A DNA stretch of 64,000 nt from Hahellaceae bacterium (lineage in GTDB: Bacteria; Pseudomonadota; Gammaproteobacteria; Pseudomonadales; Oleiphilaceae): contig JACKOD010000006.1 in NCBI GenBank assembly GCA_024234505.1, positions 304,214 through 368,213 on the forward strand. Direction: 5' to 3'. Below the pieces are notes generated by a model that saw nothing but the letters and a program-made list of their open reading frames with translations, was not told the DNA's origin and did no database searches. Below are positions 25,325-34,788 of this stretch, in pieces (positions within the stretch are counted from its first letter, which is position 1; each line of letters opens with the position of its first letter). The position numbers and the translations under genes are program-made.

Positions 25325-26242
25325 CTACTCTCTGAGCGGCATCATCGCGCATTCACGCACAGGCTTGAAACTGGCGCGAAAAGACAAATAGGCCTCCAGG
25401 GTAATCTCGGGTACTTCGAGGTGAGGATAGTGTCCGACGCCATCGAGCCGAATCACATCCGGTCGGCGCACCAGCGCCTCGTAGCGATCGGCCATCTCTT
25501 CCCCCGAAACCGGATCGGCCACCCCGTTGATAAAGCGCAGCGGCACTTTGCTGGTTTGCAAGGCGTCCACCCAGCGATGCCGGTGACAACGTCGCTCTTC
25601 CATATAGTGAATCAGGTTGTGTACTACCCCCAAGCCATTATTGTATTGAATCAGCGCCCATAAATGACTCAGCGTGGTCTCATCGGGCTGATAGTGCGGA
25701 CTAAACAACAGGCGCATATTACTGTCAAAAATACGCTGGCTTAACAAGCGGCTGACCAGGCCGCCAAAGGGACTGATCAACAGTTTTTGCATCAGCACCG
25801 GTCGATGGGTTTCAGGAAAAAGCGCGCCGTTCAGAAAACAGGCACTGTCGATCGCGAATGGCAGGACATGATCCAGCTGACGAGCCAGAAGTTCCTGACC
25901 CACGCTATCGCCATAGTCGTGACACAACAAGTGACAACGCTGAAGCTTGAGTTCCCGGATAAAGGCCACAATCAAATCGGCCTGATCCAGAATACTGTAC
26001 GGATAATCCCTTGGCTTGTCCGAAAAACCAAACCCCATCATATCCAGCGTAATCACCTGATAACGCTGAATCAGCGAAGGCCAGAGTCGGTGCCAGTCCC
26101 AGCTTGCCGTAGGAAAACCATGAATCAGCAAAAGCGGCACGCCTTTGCCCTCTACGCGGCAAAAAATGGAGTGATCCCGATAACAAAACCACTTTCCTCC
26201 CTGCTGCCATTGATCGAGTGCGTTCCGTTCCTGTTCGTCCAT
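25325..26242 (-). CDS. Alpha/beta hydrolase, MEST/epoxide-hydrolase-like
   Basis: The 305-residue protein has the oxyanion HGFPTASWDWHRLWP motif and a nucleophile elbow LLCHDYGDSVG. The nucleophile there is Asp rather than Ser, as in epoxide hydrolases, haloalkane dehalogenases and the MEST/PEG1 group. The HDYGD form is closest to MEST. A later acid (INGVADPVSG) and the catalytic His (GVGHYPHLE) complete the triad. It probably acts on epoxide, halide or ester bonds of a lipid-like compound. The start at 26242 is chosen because GAGGAG precedes it closely; an ATG twelve codons upstream is not supported. It stands alone, convergent with the chemoreceptor. Confidence 0.9.
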   Translation of the reverse strand: MDEQERNALDQWQQGGKWFCYRDHSIFCRVEGKGVPLLLIHGFPTASWDWHRLWPSLIQRYQVITLDMMGFGFSDKPRDYPYSILDQADLIVAFIRELKLQRCHLLCHDYGDSVGQELLARQLDHVLPFAIDSACFLNGALFPETHRPVLMQKLLISPFGGLVSRLLSQRIFDSNMRLLFSPHYQPDETTLSHLWALIQYNNGLGVVHNLIHYMEERRCHRHRWVDALQTSKVPLRFINGVADPVSGEEMADRYEALVRRPDVIRLDGVGHYPHLEVPEITLEAYLSFRASFKPVRECAMMPLRE

Positions 26243-26687
26243 AAACTCCTCTGAGAAGGCTGGGCAGCTCAAGAGCAATCGTGAGCTGTACTGTTGTTTT
26301 TCTTTACACTTAGTGTGGCTGACCTTCAGAAATTTGCCTCAAAATAATCTGCCACAATTGTTCACAAATGAAACGCCTTTAGGCAATGGGCGATCAAGTT
26401 TTAATCATCTGTTTTTGTTTCATTTTTTTTGTCTGCCCGGATTCGATTCATTTTTTACCTTACCTGTTCAAATAATAAACAACACTTGGCAGATAAATTG
26501 CATCTTGTTTAATCAGGAACGGAAATCCGTCAAGAATGTAAAGTAGCAAAAGCCTGAAAAAATGCTCAACTTTTGTGATCTTTGGTCGATAAATAATCAG
26601 AGGATCGAAAAACGGGTCACGCCATCTCAGGAGAAAAGGACAGTTGAAACGCTGTCTGGCAGCGACTCGAATTCGGAGGTAAAGGTT
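26243..26687. other. Gene-free spacer
   Basis: About 445 bases, AT-rich near 26280-26560, holding the promoters of the hydrolase (minus) and of the small ORF at 26688 (plus). A frame from 26562 joins the small ORF but lacks a ribosome site. No repeat or RNA gene is recognised. Confidence 0.45.
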
Positions 26688-26852
26688 ATGCAATACCAAT
26701 GTGATGCCTACAAAATGATGCTCGAACGCATGTACAGTGCAAAAATGAAACAGGCTGATCGCGCAAGAGATGACGCATTGAATCTTATGTACATGGTGTT
26801 TAAAGCCGAAGCAGACGCCATAGATGCCGAACTGCGCGCATGTTTTCCATAA
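26688..26852 (+). CDS. Small helical protein, 54 aa
   Basis: ATG at 26688 is preceded by CGGAGG with an 8-base gap, a strong ribosome site, and this decides the start over a longer frame from 26562. The 54-residue product is charged and predicted helical (MMLERMYSAKMKQADRARDD, then LMYMVFKAEADAIDAEL), with two cysteines. It has no signal peptide or membrane helix. An inverted repeat (26861-26886) follows nine bases after the stop and could end the transcript. The family is unrecognised. Confidence 0.5.
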   Translation: MQYQCDAYKMMLERMYSAKMKQADRARDDALNLMYMVFKAEADAIDAELRACFP

Positions 26853-27265
26853 GCCTGACGCGTGCGAAAGTCGCGAATTTCGCACGACAGATTAGCTGAA
26901 AATCAGACTCACCTTGTGCACTAGCCAGTGCAGGTGAGCACCAAAGGCAACGATCATACCGTTTTGGTAGGGTTCGTGTTTTCCATCTCAACAATCATCG
27001 CAACAACCCATGCGACGACAAGCGGAGCAATTTTTGTCGATAACACCCGGTTAGCGTCAAGATTGAACACAATGCGCTCCCCATGCCACGCATTTAAAAC
27101 ACCCGGCCCTTCTCCTGCCTCTTCGGATTCGCCCCCAATTCATTGGGCAATTGTGACAATTTCTGTTAAATTCGACGGTTTTCTCGCACCCTTGTAAATT
27201 ATATCGAGAATCGTTCCTGTCCCGTTGCCCCACGGGAGCCCTAGCCCCATACCACGAGGCCTTGT
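26853..27265. other. Gene-free spacer upstream of folE with inverted repeat
   Basis: A 9-bp inverted repeat CGTGCGAAA/TTTCGCACG (26861-26869, 26878-26886) lies after the small ORF and forms a strong hairpin without a T-tract. The rest of this 413-base region must carry the folE promoter. A frame at 26928 shows no coding features. No known riboswitch fold was recognised. Confidence 0.5.
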
Positions 27266-27859
27266 ATGTCAGACAAAGCAGCATCCGAAAAAACTGACCC
27301 GATGTTACCCGAACTCGAAGCAAGCTACCGCTCCATTATCGAAACCATTGGCGAAGATGCCACGCGTGAAGGGCTGGTCGACACCCCGAAACGAGCCGCC
27401 AAAGCCATTCAGTTTCTCACGCAGGGTTATCGGCAAGATCTGGATACCATCATCAACGGCGCGATTTTCGAATCCGATAATGACGAGATGGTAATTGTGC
27501 GGGATATTGAACTGTACTCATTGTGTGAGCATCATTTATTGCCCTTTATTGGCAAATGCCACATCGCTTATCTTCCCAATGGCAAAGTACTCGGTTTATC
27601 CAAGTTTGCCCGCATCATTGACATGTTTGCCCGCCGACTGCAAATTCAGGAAAATCTGACGCTTCAGATCGCCCAGGCCGTTCAGGAAGTCACCGGGGCC
27701 AGAGGCGTCGGGGTTGTCATCGAGGCCAAGCATATGTGCATGATGATGCGCGGCGTAGAAAAGCAAAACTCCGTTATGACTTCGTCTGTGATGCTCGGTG
27801 CAATGCGCAGCTCTCAAGCGACCCGTAGCGAGTTTCTGACACTGATCGGTAAACGTTAA
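27266..27859 (+). CDS. folE: GTP cyclohydrolase I
   Basis: The 197-residue protein matches FolE throughout. It shows the zinc/active-site CEHHLLPFIG near residue 86, HIAYLPNGKVLGLSK, RRLQIQENLT (the QVQERLT equivalent) and the second zinc cysteine in KHMCMMMRGVEK near residue 155. It converts GTP to 7,8-dihydroneopterin triphosphate, the first step of folate and monapterin synthesis. folX follows after 27 bases and a CoA-binding protein after that, so it is the first gene of a likely three-gene operon. Pairing with folX suggests that part of the flux goes to tetrahydromonapterin. Confidence 0.97.
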   Translation: MSDKAASEKTDPMLPELEASYRSIIETIGEDATREGLVDTPKRAAKAIQFLTQGYRQDLDTIINGAIFESDNDEMVIVRDIELYSLCEHHLLPFIGKCHIAYLPNGKVLGLSKFARIIDMFARRLQIQENLTLQIAQAVQEVTGARGVGVVIEAKHMCMMMRGVEKQNSVMTSSVMLGAMRSSQATRSEFLTLIGKR

Positions 27860-27886
27860 GACATCACTTGAAACAGGCTGAACACC

Positions 27887-28273
27887 ATGTCCGACCCTCA
27901 TCTGCAGGTTCATAGCGAGGCCACGATTCGCATAAAGTCGTTGCGCTTACGCACCTATATTGGCATTAAGGATGACGAAATCAGTAACCGGCAAGATATC
28001 ATCATTAATGCCGTAATTCGTTACAACGCCATGGCCGCCGTAGACAGCAACGAAATTAATAGCGCACTGAATTATCGAACCATTACCAAGGCGATTATCA
28101 ATAAAGTCGAAAATGGTCACTTTGCGTTGCTTGAGCGCCTGACGCACGATGTGCTCTCACTCGTGCTGTCATTTGAGGGAGTGAAGGAAGCGCAGGTGGA
28201 AATCGACAAACCCTACGCGCTGCGATACGCAGATTCTGTGTCCATTTCGTTGTCGGGAAGCCGGTCTGAATAG
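27887..28273 (+). CDS. folX: Dihydroneopterin triphosphate 2'-epimerase
   Basis: The 128-residue protein of the dihydroneopterin aldolase fold has the FolX-type sequence LRTYIGIKDDEISNRQD, then ALNYRTITKAI, and DKPYALRYADSVSI near the C-terminus. The NYRTITK and LRYADS blocks match FolX rather than FolB. It epimerises dihydroneopterin triphosphate to the monapterin form, precursor of tetrahydromonapterin, the cofactor of phenylalanine hydroxylase in pseudomonads. It lies 27 bases after folE. Confidence 0.93.
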   Translation: MSDPHLQVHSEATIRIKSLRLRTYIGIKDDEISNRQDIIINAVIRYNAMAAVDSNEINSALNYRTITKAIINKVENGHFALLERLTHDVLSLVLSFEGVKEAQVEIDKPYALRYADSVSISLSGSRSE

Positions 28274-28319
28274 CCGTCTGACGTTTCTGAACACCTTTGC
28301 TTACCAGGAGTTGAGTTGA

Positions 28320-28733
28320 ATGAATTATTCAGATAACTACTTGCGCGACATCCTTACACGGGTCAAAACCATTGCCTTGATTGGAGCCAGCGACAAAACC
28401 GAACGACCCAGTCATTATGTAATGGCCTACTTGCAGAGCAAAGGTTATCAGGTCATTCCGGTTAATCCACGCCTGGCAGGTCAACAAATACTCGGCGAAC
28501 GGGTATATGCCTCGCTGGAAGAGATTCCACAGCCTTTTGACATGCTGGAGCTTTTTATCGCATCCGACAAAGTGACTCCTTTTGTCGAAAGTGCAATTGC
28601 ACTGAAAGCTCAGGTGGTATGGATGCAAATTGGCGTTATTCATCATGAAGCGGCAAAGCTGGCCACCGACGCGGGCTTGAGTGTGGTGATGGATCACTGC
28701 CCGAAGCAGGAAATCCCTCGCTTAGGTCTTTAA
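28320..28733 (+). CDS. CoA-binding domain protein (YccU-like)
   Basis: The 137-residue protein is a single Rossmann-like CoA-binding domain: TIALIGASDKTERPSH is the nucleotide-binding loop, then VIPVNPRLAGQQILGERVY, and VWMQIGVIHHEAAKLA with the conserved late MDHCPKQE motif. The family includes YccU and the N-terminal part of succinyl-CoA-synthetase-like proteins. Its cellular role is not established. It is the last gene after folE-folX, with 46 bases of spacing, and is followed by a REP-like repeat. Confidence 0.9.
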   Translation: MNYSDNYLRDILTRVKTIALIGASDKTERPSHYVMAYLQSKGYQVIPVNPRLAGQQILGERVYASLEEIPQPFDMLELFIASDKVTPFVESAIALKAQVVWMQIGVIHHEAAKLATDAGLSVVMDHCPKQEIPRLGL

Positions 28734-28739
28734 AGACCG

Positions 28740-28767
28740 CTCAGCGCCCCGGGGACGGGCTGCCTAC
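28740..28767. repeat. REP-like repeat core
   Basis: CAGCGCCCCGGGGACGGGCT plus GCCTAC (28742-28767) is nearly identical to the copy at 16923. Confidence 0.6.
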
Positions 28768-28834
28768 AGAAATGCTGCATCGCCCCCCTGTCGGTGAGTG
28801 TGTTCTTAAATTACCTGACAAAAGTCAACACCCC

Positions 28835-29659
28835 CTAAGGCGCGTAACTTTCTCGCGCGGTTTCAAGATACTCCGAGAGCAATGTGGCGTAATCCAGTCG
28901 TTCCCTGACTCGCTGATGGGCAAGATCAAATGCCTGTAGCCACTCTGGTAAAATATTGTGTCGAAATACGGTGTACAAGCCTTGTTGTGGCTCAGGCAAG
29001 GGTAAAAATCGCAACTGGCTCGAAATACCCAGCTTTAAGGCTTCATACTTCAACGTAATCAAGGTCGGGTTATATACCGCATCCAGTCGGTGTGCACTTA
29101 AAACCCTCAGCAGGGTGACAAATACATTTTTGTCACCCACAAACAATTGTAAAGGTATCTGACTATCTCGCATCCAGGGTGAGACATAGCCATCTTTGGT
29201 AAAGCCGATACGCAGTATTCTCAGAGATTCTGGCGTATCAACAAAATAGACAGGAAATTCCTTGCGCAACGCGAGGCCAGACTGCATAGAAGTCAGGGGT
29301 TCTGCCGAATAACGGAAAATTTCCTCTCGCTCAGGCGTTTTTGCCAGCGTCAATGCGGCATCAATTTCGCCCGTCTGAAGCATGTGCAGCAATCGTGAAA
29401 AGGGCAAAACGGTAAAATGAGCATCGAACTCCGTGCCCAGGATTTTGGCCATTTCAGGCACCACGTGCCGCCCCACATAATCAACGGCGGCCCCTGTTGC
29501 GGGCATGTCTGACGCCTCTTGCATCGCATGAGGAGCCAAAGAAAAAAAGCCGATCTTAATTGTGCCCGCCTGCACCAGTTGACACCAGAAGCCGATGACC
29601 CATATCAGTACAATGCGTCTAATGAACAATGAACCGACTCGTGGTATGGCTGCCATCAT
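28835..29659 (-). CDS. Periplasmic solute-binding protein (SBP family 3-like)
   Basis: The 274-residue protein has an N-terminal signal peptide (basic RRIVLIW, hydrophobic core, cleavage near QAGTIK). A type-II periplasmic binding fold follows: VLPFSRLLHMLQTGEIDAALTLAKTPE is the hinge region of family-3 proteins. There is no adjacent permease or ATPase. Many such lone proteins in gammaproteobacteria act as sensors or in amino-acid uptake; which applies here cannot be told. The divergent neighbour is the large hybrid kinase at 29870 with a periplasmic Cache domain, so a sensory partnership is possible. The ATG at 29659 has AGGAACG upstream. Confidence 0.82.
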   Translation of the reverse strand: MMAAIPRVGSLFIRRIVLIWVIGFWCQLVQAGTIKIGFFSLAPHAMQEASDMPATGAAVDYVGRHVVPEMAKILGTEFDAHFTVLPFSRLLHMLQTGEIDAALTLAKTPEREEIFRYSAEPLTSMQSGLALRKEFPVYFVDTPESLRILRIGFTKDGYVSPWMRDSQIPLQLFVGDKNVFVTLLRVLSAHRLDAVYNPTLITLKYEALKLGISSQLRFLPLPEPQQGLYTVFRHNILPEWLQAFDLAHQRVRERLDYATLLSEYLETARESYAP

Positions 29660-29869
29660 CTGGCGTTCCTGTTGCTGGGGAGGGGAAACCTAAGCATAGG
29701 CTCCCGGATTCATTTTGAATAGTCACCTGTACAATGGCTATCCACTGCTACACTCAATAATGGCGCAAGCTCTTTTTATCGCACGCCGTTTCCCCGGGTT
29801 TTAACCTGCCCGGCACACAAAAGGCCTGCGGCAAATCAAGTCACCCCTCATGACTTAAAAGAGTAAAGA

Positions 29870-32800
29870 ATGAAGTTAAAGGAAAATACATTACTGCTGG
29901 TAACCCTGATACTGGTTGTTATTCTGTCTTTGGTCGCGCTGTTTGCCGGCAGACAGATCGAAGACCTGCAGCGAAAAAATACGGGGGAAGCGCTCAAAAC
30001 CGTTCTGCAAACTGTACACCGGGGCGTACTCATCTGGTCCGATGAAAAGCTGAATGCGGTAAAGCAGGCCAGTAAAGCAGAAGCGCTACAAAACATTACG
30101 CTTGAATTACTCGAACTTCAGCGCCAAGGCAATCTTCACATGAGTACGGCGATTAATGCCAGCCTGCAAAGCTGGTTTTTTTCACGCCTGGAGGCGCCTG
30201 AGATTATCGACTATGAAATCGTCTCCACCGACCTGATCACGCTTTACAGTACACATGAAGATGAGATAGGCAAACCCAACGACTTACTGGAAGATCATCC
30301 ACTCACAGCTTTGATAAAAAGTGGACAGACGATCATTAGCACGCCTAATCGAGCTCGCGCCAATCCAGACAACGTTATCCTGTTTGGCGCAACCCCCATC
30401 CGCGATTCTCGTGCGAAAATTGTCGCCTACCTGCTGGCTCATTTTGCACCGGATGAAAGTCTTGAACCGATTTTTATTCAAGGCCGAATTCAAGGCACCG
30501 GCGAAACCTATGCCTTTAACCGCGAAGGGGTGATACTAACGGCCAGCCGTTTCTCGGAGCAACTCATGGCGGCAGGTTATGCCGACGACGAGGCCTCCAG
30601 TTATCCTCACTTCAAATTACTTAACCCGGGATTTGATATTACCGAAGGCGGCAGGAATCGTGAAAAATTAGTCAGCGACAAACTCCCGTTCACGTTCTCG
30701 GTACAGGAAGCGTTGGCCGGTCGCAATGGTTACAGTGTTGACGGCTATCTGGATTATCGCGGCATTCCGGTGATTGGAGCCTGGCTCTGGGACGAGAGCC
30801 TCAATCTGGGAATTGCCTCGGAAATTGATGTTTCCGAAGCCTATGCCGATATTTATCGGGCCAGAAAACTAACCATGCTCATCACATTAACAGGAATGTC
30901 GCTGCTGCTGATTCTGTTTTCGGTGTACTACCATAGTCGCCGCCAGTTGCAGTCTATTTCCAGCGAATTACAAATTCAGGAGGAGCGCCTTTCTTTAGCG
31001 CTCGAAGCCACCAACGACGGCTTATGGGACTGGCATATCGGCGCGGATCAGGCCTATTTCAGCCCCCGGTTTATGGAGCTATTGGGCCTGCCGGCGACCA
31101 AAGGCACACAGACTATGAATATATTGCTGGAGCGTCTTCACCCTTCTGACAAGCCGCACCTTATTGACAAGATTGTCTCGGAAGCGAACAAAAGCGCTAC
31201 TTTTCAAATAATTACTCGAATAGATGTCAAAGACAAAGGCTATCGCTGGTTTGAAACCCGAGGAAAATCAGTCAGGCATACCGGTGAACAGGGTACGCAA
31301 CGAATTGTCGGCATGATCAGTGATATCCACGATCAGGTCAACGCCACGGAACAACTCCAACTCTTAAATGAACAACTTGAAAAGCAAGTGGCCGAACGCA
31401 CCGATGCACTGCGCAAAAGCAATCAGGAGTTGTCACTCATTCTCGAAAACACGGCCGAAGGCATACTGGGAATAGATGCCGAAGGAAAAATCACTTTTGC
31501 TAATCAGGCTGCCGTCAACATGACCGGGTATGAATCAACCGAATTGACGGGGGCAAGTCAGCATGAGTTGCTATGCCATCATCTCGCCAATGGGCAGACC
31601 TACCCGAATCAGGAATCCAGTATTTTCCAGGCCATCCACAGCGGACAAACACTCAGTGCTCAAGACGAAGTCTTCTGGACGAAAAGTGGACGGGTACTCC
31701 CGGTAGAATATACCGTCACTCCGGTCACGCGTGTGCAAGACATCGCAGGGGCAGTCGTCGTGTTCAGGGACATCACCGCCCGCAAGCAAATCGAACAAGC
31801 CCAGCAACAGGCGATCGAAGCGGCCGAGACCGCCAATCGATCAAAGAGCCAGTTTCTGGCCAATATGAGTCATGAAATTCGCACACCAATGAACGCGATA
31901 ATCGGGATGACCCAGCTTTGTTTGAATGACTCCTTGAGCGACCGACAGCGCCAGTATCTGAATAACGTAAAAACGGCATCACGTTCACTGTTGAATGTGA
32001 TCAATGACATTCTCGACTTCTCGAAAATAGAAGCCGGTAAATTGCGTCTCGAAGCCTCACCCTTTACGCTACAGGAACTCCTCGAAGAAATGAGTTCGGT
32101 CATCAGCTTTAAAGCCTACGAGAAAGGCGTGCGCTTTTTGGTAGAGCTAAGCCCCAATATTCCCCCGATACTCATTGGGGACTCCATGCGTTTAAACCAG
32201 ATTCTGATTAACCTCTGTGCCAATGCCGTTAAATTTACAGAAAAGGGCGAAATCGTTCTGAAAATACATGGATCGGCGCAAAACCATGCCGGCCTTATTC
32301 TGAGCTTTCAAATTCGGGATTCCGGTATCGGCATGAGTGAAGAACAACAGGCCGTGGTTTTTGATGCCTTTGCCCAAGCGGATGGCACCACCACTCGACG
32401 CTTCGGTGGCACCGGATTGGGATTATCCATCTGCAAGCGACTGGTACACCTGATGGAAGGTGAAATCTCCGTCTCCAGCCGTTTGGGGCGAGGCAGCCTG
32501 TTCCAATTCAGTGTGCAACTGGGTCTCACCACGCAGACGGCCATAGAAATTCCACGCCTACCCATCACCAACGTCGCAATTTTCAGCACTCACGAAGCAA
32601 CCAGACAGAATATTACCCATTGGCTCGCACTCCTTGGCATTACCAGCACCCATCGTCCCCCCGAGCAAACTTTGCCGTCGCACAACGATTGTGATCTGGT
32701 CATTCTCGATGCCATTGACCGGGAATCCGCCCAGAGGCACATGGCGCTGGCGACTGCACTCACCACAGAGAAAATGCCTGTGGTCTGGCTGGTCGGTCCG

Positions 32801-33415
32801 GATCAGGCCTCTTTACCCGGTACCATCAGCACAGCCATCGTGCTGCCTGTACTTTCACTATCTCAGTTTGCACAGGGACTGGCCGAAGCGATCAAATACG
32901 ACACATCCGCCACTGAGCCTCTCGCTGGTGAAACCACTCCGTATGCATTCGACACGCCTCCCAATGAGTCTATCGAATCGCAAACGGCCCTTAAAGCCCC
33001 CGAGATGCTGTGCCTCAACCTGACTGGACGCCGTGTACTGCTCGTAGAAGACAATCGACTCAATCAAGAGCTGGCGTGTGCTCTGCTGGAAGACACCGGA
33101 GCGACGATCAGTGTGGCTGAAAACGGAGCTAAGGCCGTGGAATGGCTGGAAGCCAATGATGTGGATGTAGTCCTTATGGACGTTCAAATGCCGGTCATGG
33201 ATGGTTTTTCCGCGACCCGGGCCCTTCGCAAAATACCGCGTCACAAAACCACCCCGGTAATCGCCATGACCGCCAACGCCCGCCCGTCAGATCGCGCCGA
33301 TTGCCTGGGATCTGGCATGGACGACTATTTGTCCAAACCCATTGACCCTGACGCGCTGTTTGCCAAACTGGATTTATGGGTTAACCATACCGCCAATACC
33401 CAAGATGCGTCATAG
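29870..33415 (+). CDS. Membrane hybrid histidine kinase (Cache-PAS-PAS-HisKA-HATPase-REC)
   Basis: The 1181-residue protein has a membrane helix at about 6-25 and a large periplasmic region (about 26-340) with Cache-like features (GETYAFNREGVILTASR, RNGYSVDGYLDYRGIPVIGA). A second helix follows at about 341-360. Then come a PAS (about 372-500), a coiled coil, a second PAS (about 520-640), the dimerisation domain with phospho-His668 in FLANMSHEIRTP, and an ATPase with NLCANAVKFT, DSGIGM and GGTGLGL. After a degenerate receiver-like segment, the C-terminal receiver has Asp1104 in VVLMDVQMPVMDG. No Hpt domain is present. It is divergent from the binding protein at 28835. Target unknown. Confidence 0.95.
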   Translation: MKLKENTLLLVTLILVVILSLVALFAGRQIEDLQRKNTGEALKTVLQTVHRGVLIWSDEKLNAVKQASKAEALQNITLELLELQRQGNLHMSTAINASLQSWFFSRLEAPEIIDYEIVSTDLITLYSTHEDEIGKPNDLLEDHPLTALIKSGQTIISTPNRARANPDNVILFGATPIRDSRAKIVAYLLAHFAPDESLEPIFIQGRIQGTGETYAFNREGVILTASRFSEQLMAAGYADDEASSYPHFKLLNPGFDITEGGRNREKLVSDKLPFTFSVQEALAGRNGYSVDGYLDYRGIPVIGAWLWDESLNLGIASEIDVSEAYADIYRARKLTMLITLTGMSLLLILFSVYYHSRRQLQSISSELQIQEERLSLALEATNDGLWDWHIGADQAYFSPRFMELLGLPATKGTQTMNILLERLHPSDKPHLIDKIVSEANKSATFQIITRIDVKDKGYRWFETRGKSVRHTGEQGTQRIVGMISDIHDQVNATEQLQLLNEQLEKQVAERTDALRKSNQELSLILENTAEGILGIDAEGKITFANQAAVNMTGYESTELTGASQHELLCHHLANGQTYPNQESSIFQAIHSGQTLSAQDEVFWTKSGRVLPVEYTVTPVTRVQDIAGAVVVFRDITARKQIEQAQQQAIEAAETANRSKSQFLANMSHEIRTPMNAIIGMTQLCLNDSLSDRQRQYLNNVKTASRSLLNVINDILDFSKIEAGKLRLEASPFTLQELLEEMSSVISFKAYEKGVRFLVELSPNIPPILIGDSMRLNQILINLCANAVKFTEKGEIVLKIHGSAQNHAGLILSFQIRDSGIGMSEEQQAVVFDAFAQADGTTTRRFGGTGLGLSICKRLVHLMEGEISVSSRLGRGSLFQFSVQLGLTTQTAIEIPRLPITNVAIFSTHEATRQNITHWLALLGITSTHRPPEQTLPSHNDCDLVILDAIDRESAQRHMALATALTTEKMPVVWLVGPDQASLPGTISTAIVLPVLSLSQFAQGLAEAIKYDTSATEPLAGETTPYAFDTPPNESIESQTALKAPEMLCLNLTGRRVLLVEDNRLNQELACALLEDTGATISVAENGAKAVEWLEANDVDVVLMDVQMPVMDGFSATRALRKIPRHKTTPVIAMTANARPSDRADCLGSGMDDYLSKPIDPDALFAKLDLWVNHTANTQDAS

Positions 33416-33745
33416 TCAAACGCACGGTTACGCAGAGTAACATTTCCTGATAATTATTTGCTTTATTTATCATACGCATAAAAAAAGGTAAGTACCCACT
33501 TACAGTGTACTGTCGTCCAGGCCTGCCCTCGAGCCAGTCCACTGACTGCTACCCCATGCCAAATTTGTGTCACAATTTTATACACAAAACGTCAATTTTA
33601 TCTCGAAACTTTCGCAATATTCTCAGCCAAGCCTCTGAAGCCGCTCTGAATTAAACGGATCGGGCCTGCGTTTTGCAATATACCCAGTGTGCATGCTTAA
33701 ACGGACAAACAACTAAAAACAGGCAAAGCAGGTAAAGGGGGCGAC
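33416..33745. other. Gene-free AT-rich spacer
   Basis: About 330 bases between the hybrid kinase and a tiny ORF. It contains AT-rich stretches such as AATTTTATACACAAAAC near 33575 that could be promoter elements for the small ORF. No repeat or RNA gene is recognised. Confidence 0.4.
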
Positions 33746-33841
33746 ATGAACGAAACATGGGATTCTTTACTACAAATGACCTTGGTAATGGCGACATTTC
33801 TGGTGGTAAGCAGTCTGGCTGATGCCGCATTGGCGCTATAA
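33746..33841 (+). CDS. Tiny single-pass membrane protein, 31 aa
   Basis: ATG at 33746 follows AAAGGGGG at six-base spacing. The 31-residue product has a polar start (MNETWDSLLQ) and then one hydrophobic stretch (MTLVMATFLVVSSLADAALAL) that can span the membrane. A rho-independent terminator begins seven bases after the stop. Ribosome site, membrane helix and terminator together make a convincing small gene or a leader of a short RNA. It matches no family I know. Confidence 0.6.
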   Translation: MNETWDSLLQMTLVMATFLVVSSLADAALAL

Positions 33842-33847
33842 AACGCA

Positions 33848-33888
33848 AAAAGGGGCCTCTTTGAATTGAGAGCCCCTTTTGGTTTTTA
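33848..33888. terminator. Rho-independent terminator after the 31-aa ORF
   Basis: AAAAGGGG-C-CTCT pairs with AGAGCCCCTTTT, with one bulged C, followed by GGTTTTT. It also serves the convergent esterase gene on the minus strand. Confidence 0.85.
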
Positions 33889-33900
33889 CCCAGCCTCGAA

Positions 33901-34788
33901 TCAAACAGGCGACATTTCACGTACAAACATGCCAATCTGGTGAATCGCTTTTCGACCTTCGGGCAGAAAGCGGGCCGCAAATTGCCAGACATGAAACATG
34001 TCCGGCCAAACCTGCAATTCCACCCGACAGCCAAACTGTCGCGCGCGTCGACTGAACAGCTTGCATTCCGGCAGCAATACCTCATCGCCGCCTACCTGAA
34101 TCAGGATAGGAGGAAGATCGTTCAAGTCCCCAAAAAAGGGTGACAACCCCGGCTGGGTCCGATCATGCACACCGGCATATTTATTGGCAAAATAACGAAT
34201 GCGTTCGGGACTGATCAAGGGGTCTTTGTCGAGCGTCTCTGCCAAGGTGGACATGGAACAGCTTAAATCCAGCCACGGCGAAAGGCAGACGGCCGCCGCC
34301 GGTGATGGCAAACGCCGGTTACGCAAAGCCTGCAGCATCGAAAGTGTCAGTCCTCCACCGGCAGAATCACCGGCAACGACTATTTTCTCAGGCGCGATTC
34401 TGGCGGCCAGCAAATAGCGATAGACCGCTACCGCGTCTTCCAGTGCAGCAGGATACGGGTGCTCTGGTGCCAGTCGATACTCGACCATCAGGATCTGTGC
34501 GCGGGCGGCTTTGGCAATACGACAAGTGAGTTCAAGATGGGTTCGATTAGACCCAAAGGCATAACCACCACCATGCAAATACAAAATGACGCGTGAGCTG
34601 CATTGCTTGGCATGATTTACCCACATCACAGGGATATCCCCAATGCGCGTGGAGTCTATCTGGAATCCTTTGGGTGGACGAAACAGTATCGGCCCCGCCA
34701 GGGCAACCATACGATACATGGCCAGATCATTCGGCACCGCTCGCATACCGAGCCGAATGAGTTGTTTAATCAGGCTTGCGCGACTCAT
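33901..34788 (-). CDS. Alpha/beta hydrolase, HSL (family IV) esterase
   Basis: The 295-residue protein shows the hormone-sensitive-lipase signature: oxyanion YLHGGGYAFGS, nucleophile elbow GDSAGGGLTLS, the DPLISPERI segment, acid in QVGGDEVLLPE and a late catalytic His (PDMFHVWQFA). It probably hydrolyses short acyl esters in the cytoplasm. The ATG is preceded by GGAGGGGAG. A 16-bp palindrome lies 220 bases upstream and could be a regulator site. A membrane exporter of the MMPL type is encoded 340 bases upstream in the same direction but with its own regulatory gap. Confidence 0.93.
   Translation of the reverse strand: MSRASLIKQLIRLGMRAVPNDLAMYRMVALAGPILFRPPKGFQIDSTRIGDIPVMWVNHAKQCSSRVILYLHGGGYAFGSNRTHLELTCRIAKAARAQILMVEYRLAPEHPYPAALEDAVAVYRYLLAARIAPEKIVVAGDSAGGGLTLSMLQALRNRRLPSPAAAVCLSPWLDLSCSMSTLAETLDKDPLISPERIRYFANKYAGVHDRTQPGLSPFFGDLNDLPPILIQVGGDEVLLPECKLFSRRARQFGCRVELQVWPDMFHVWQFAARFLPEGRKAIHQIGMFVREMSPV

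Noticed and set aside
26928..27197. 89-residue frame upstream of folE
   Set aside because: No ribosome site and no family similarity visible; likely spacer sequence.
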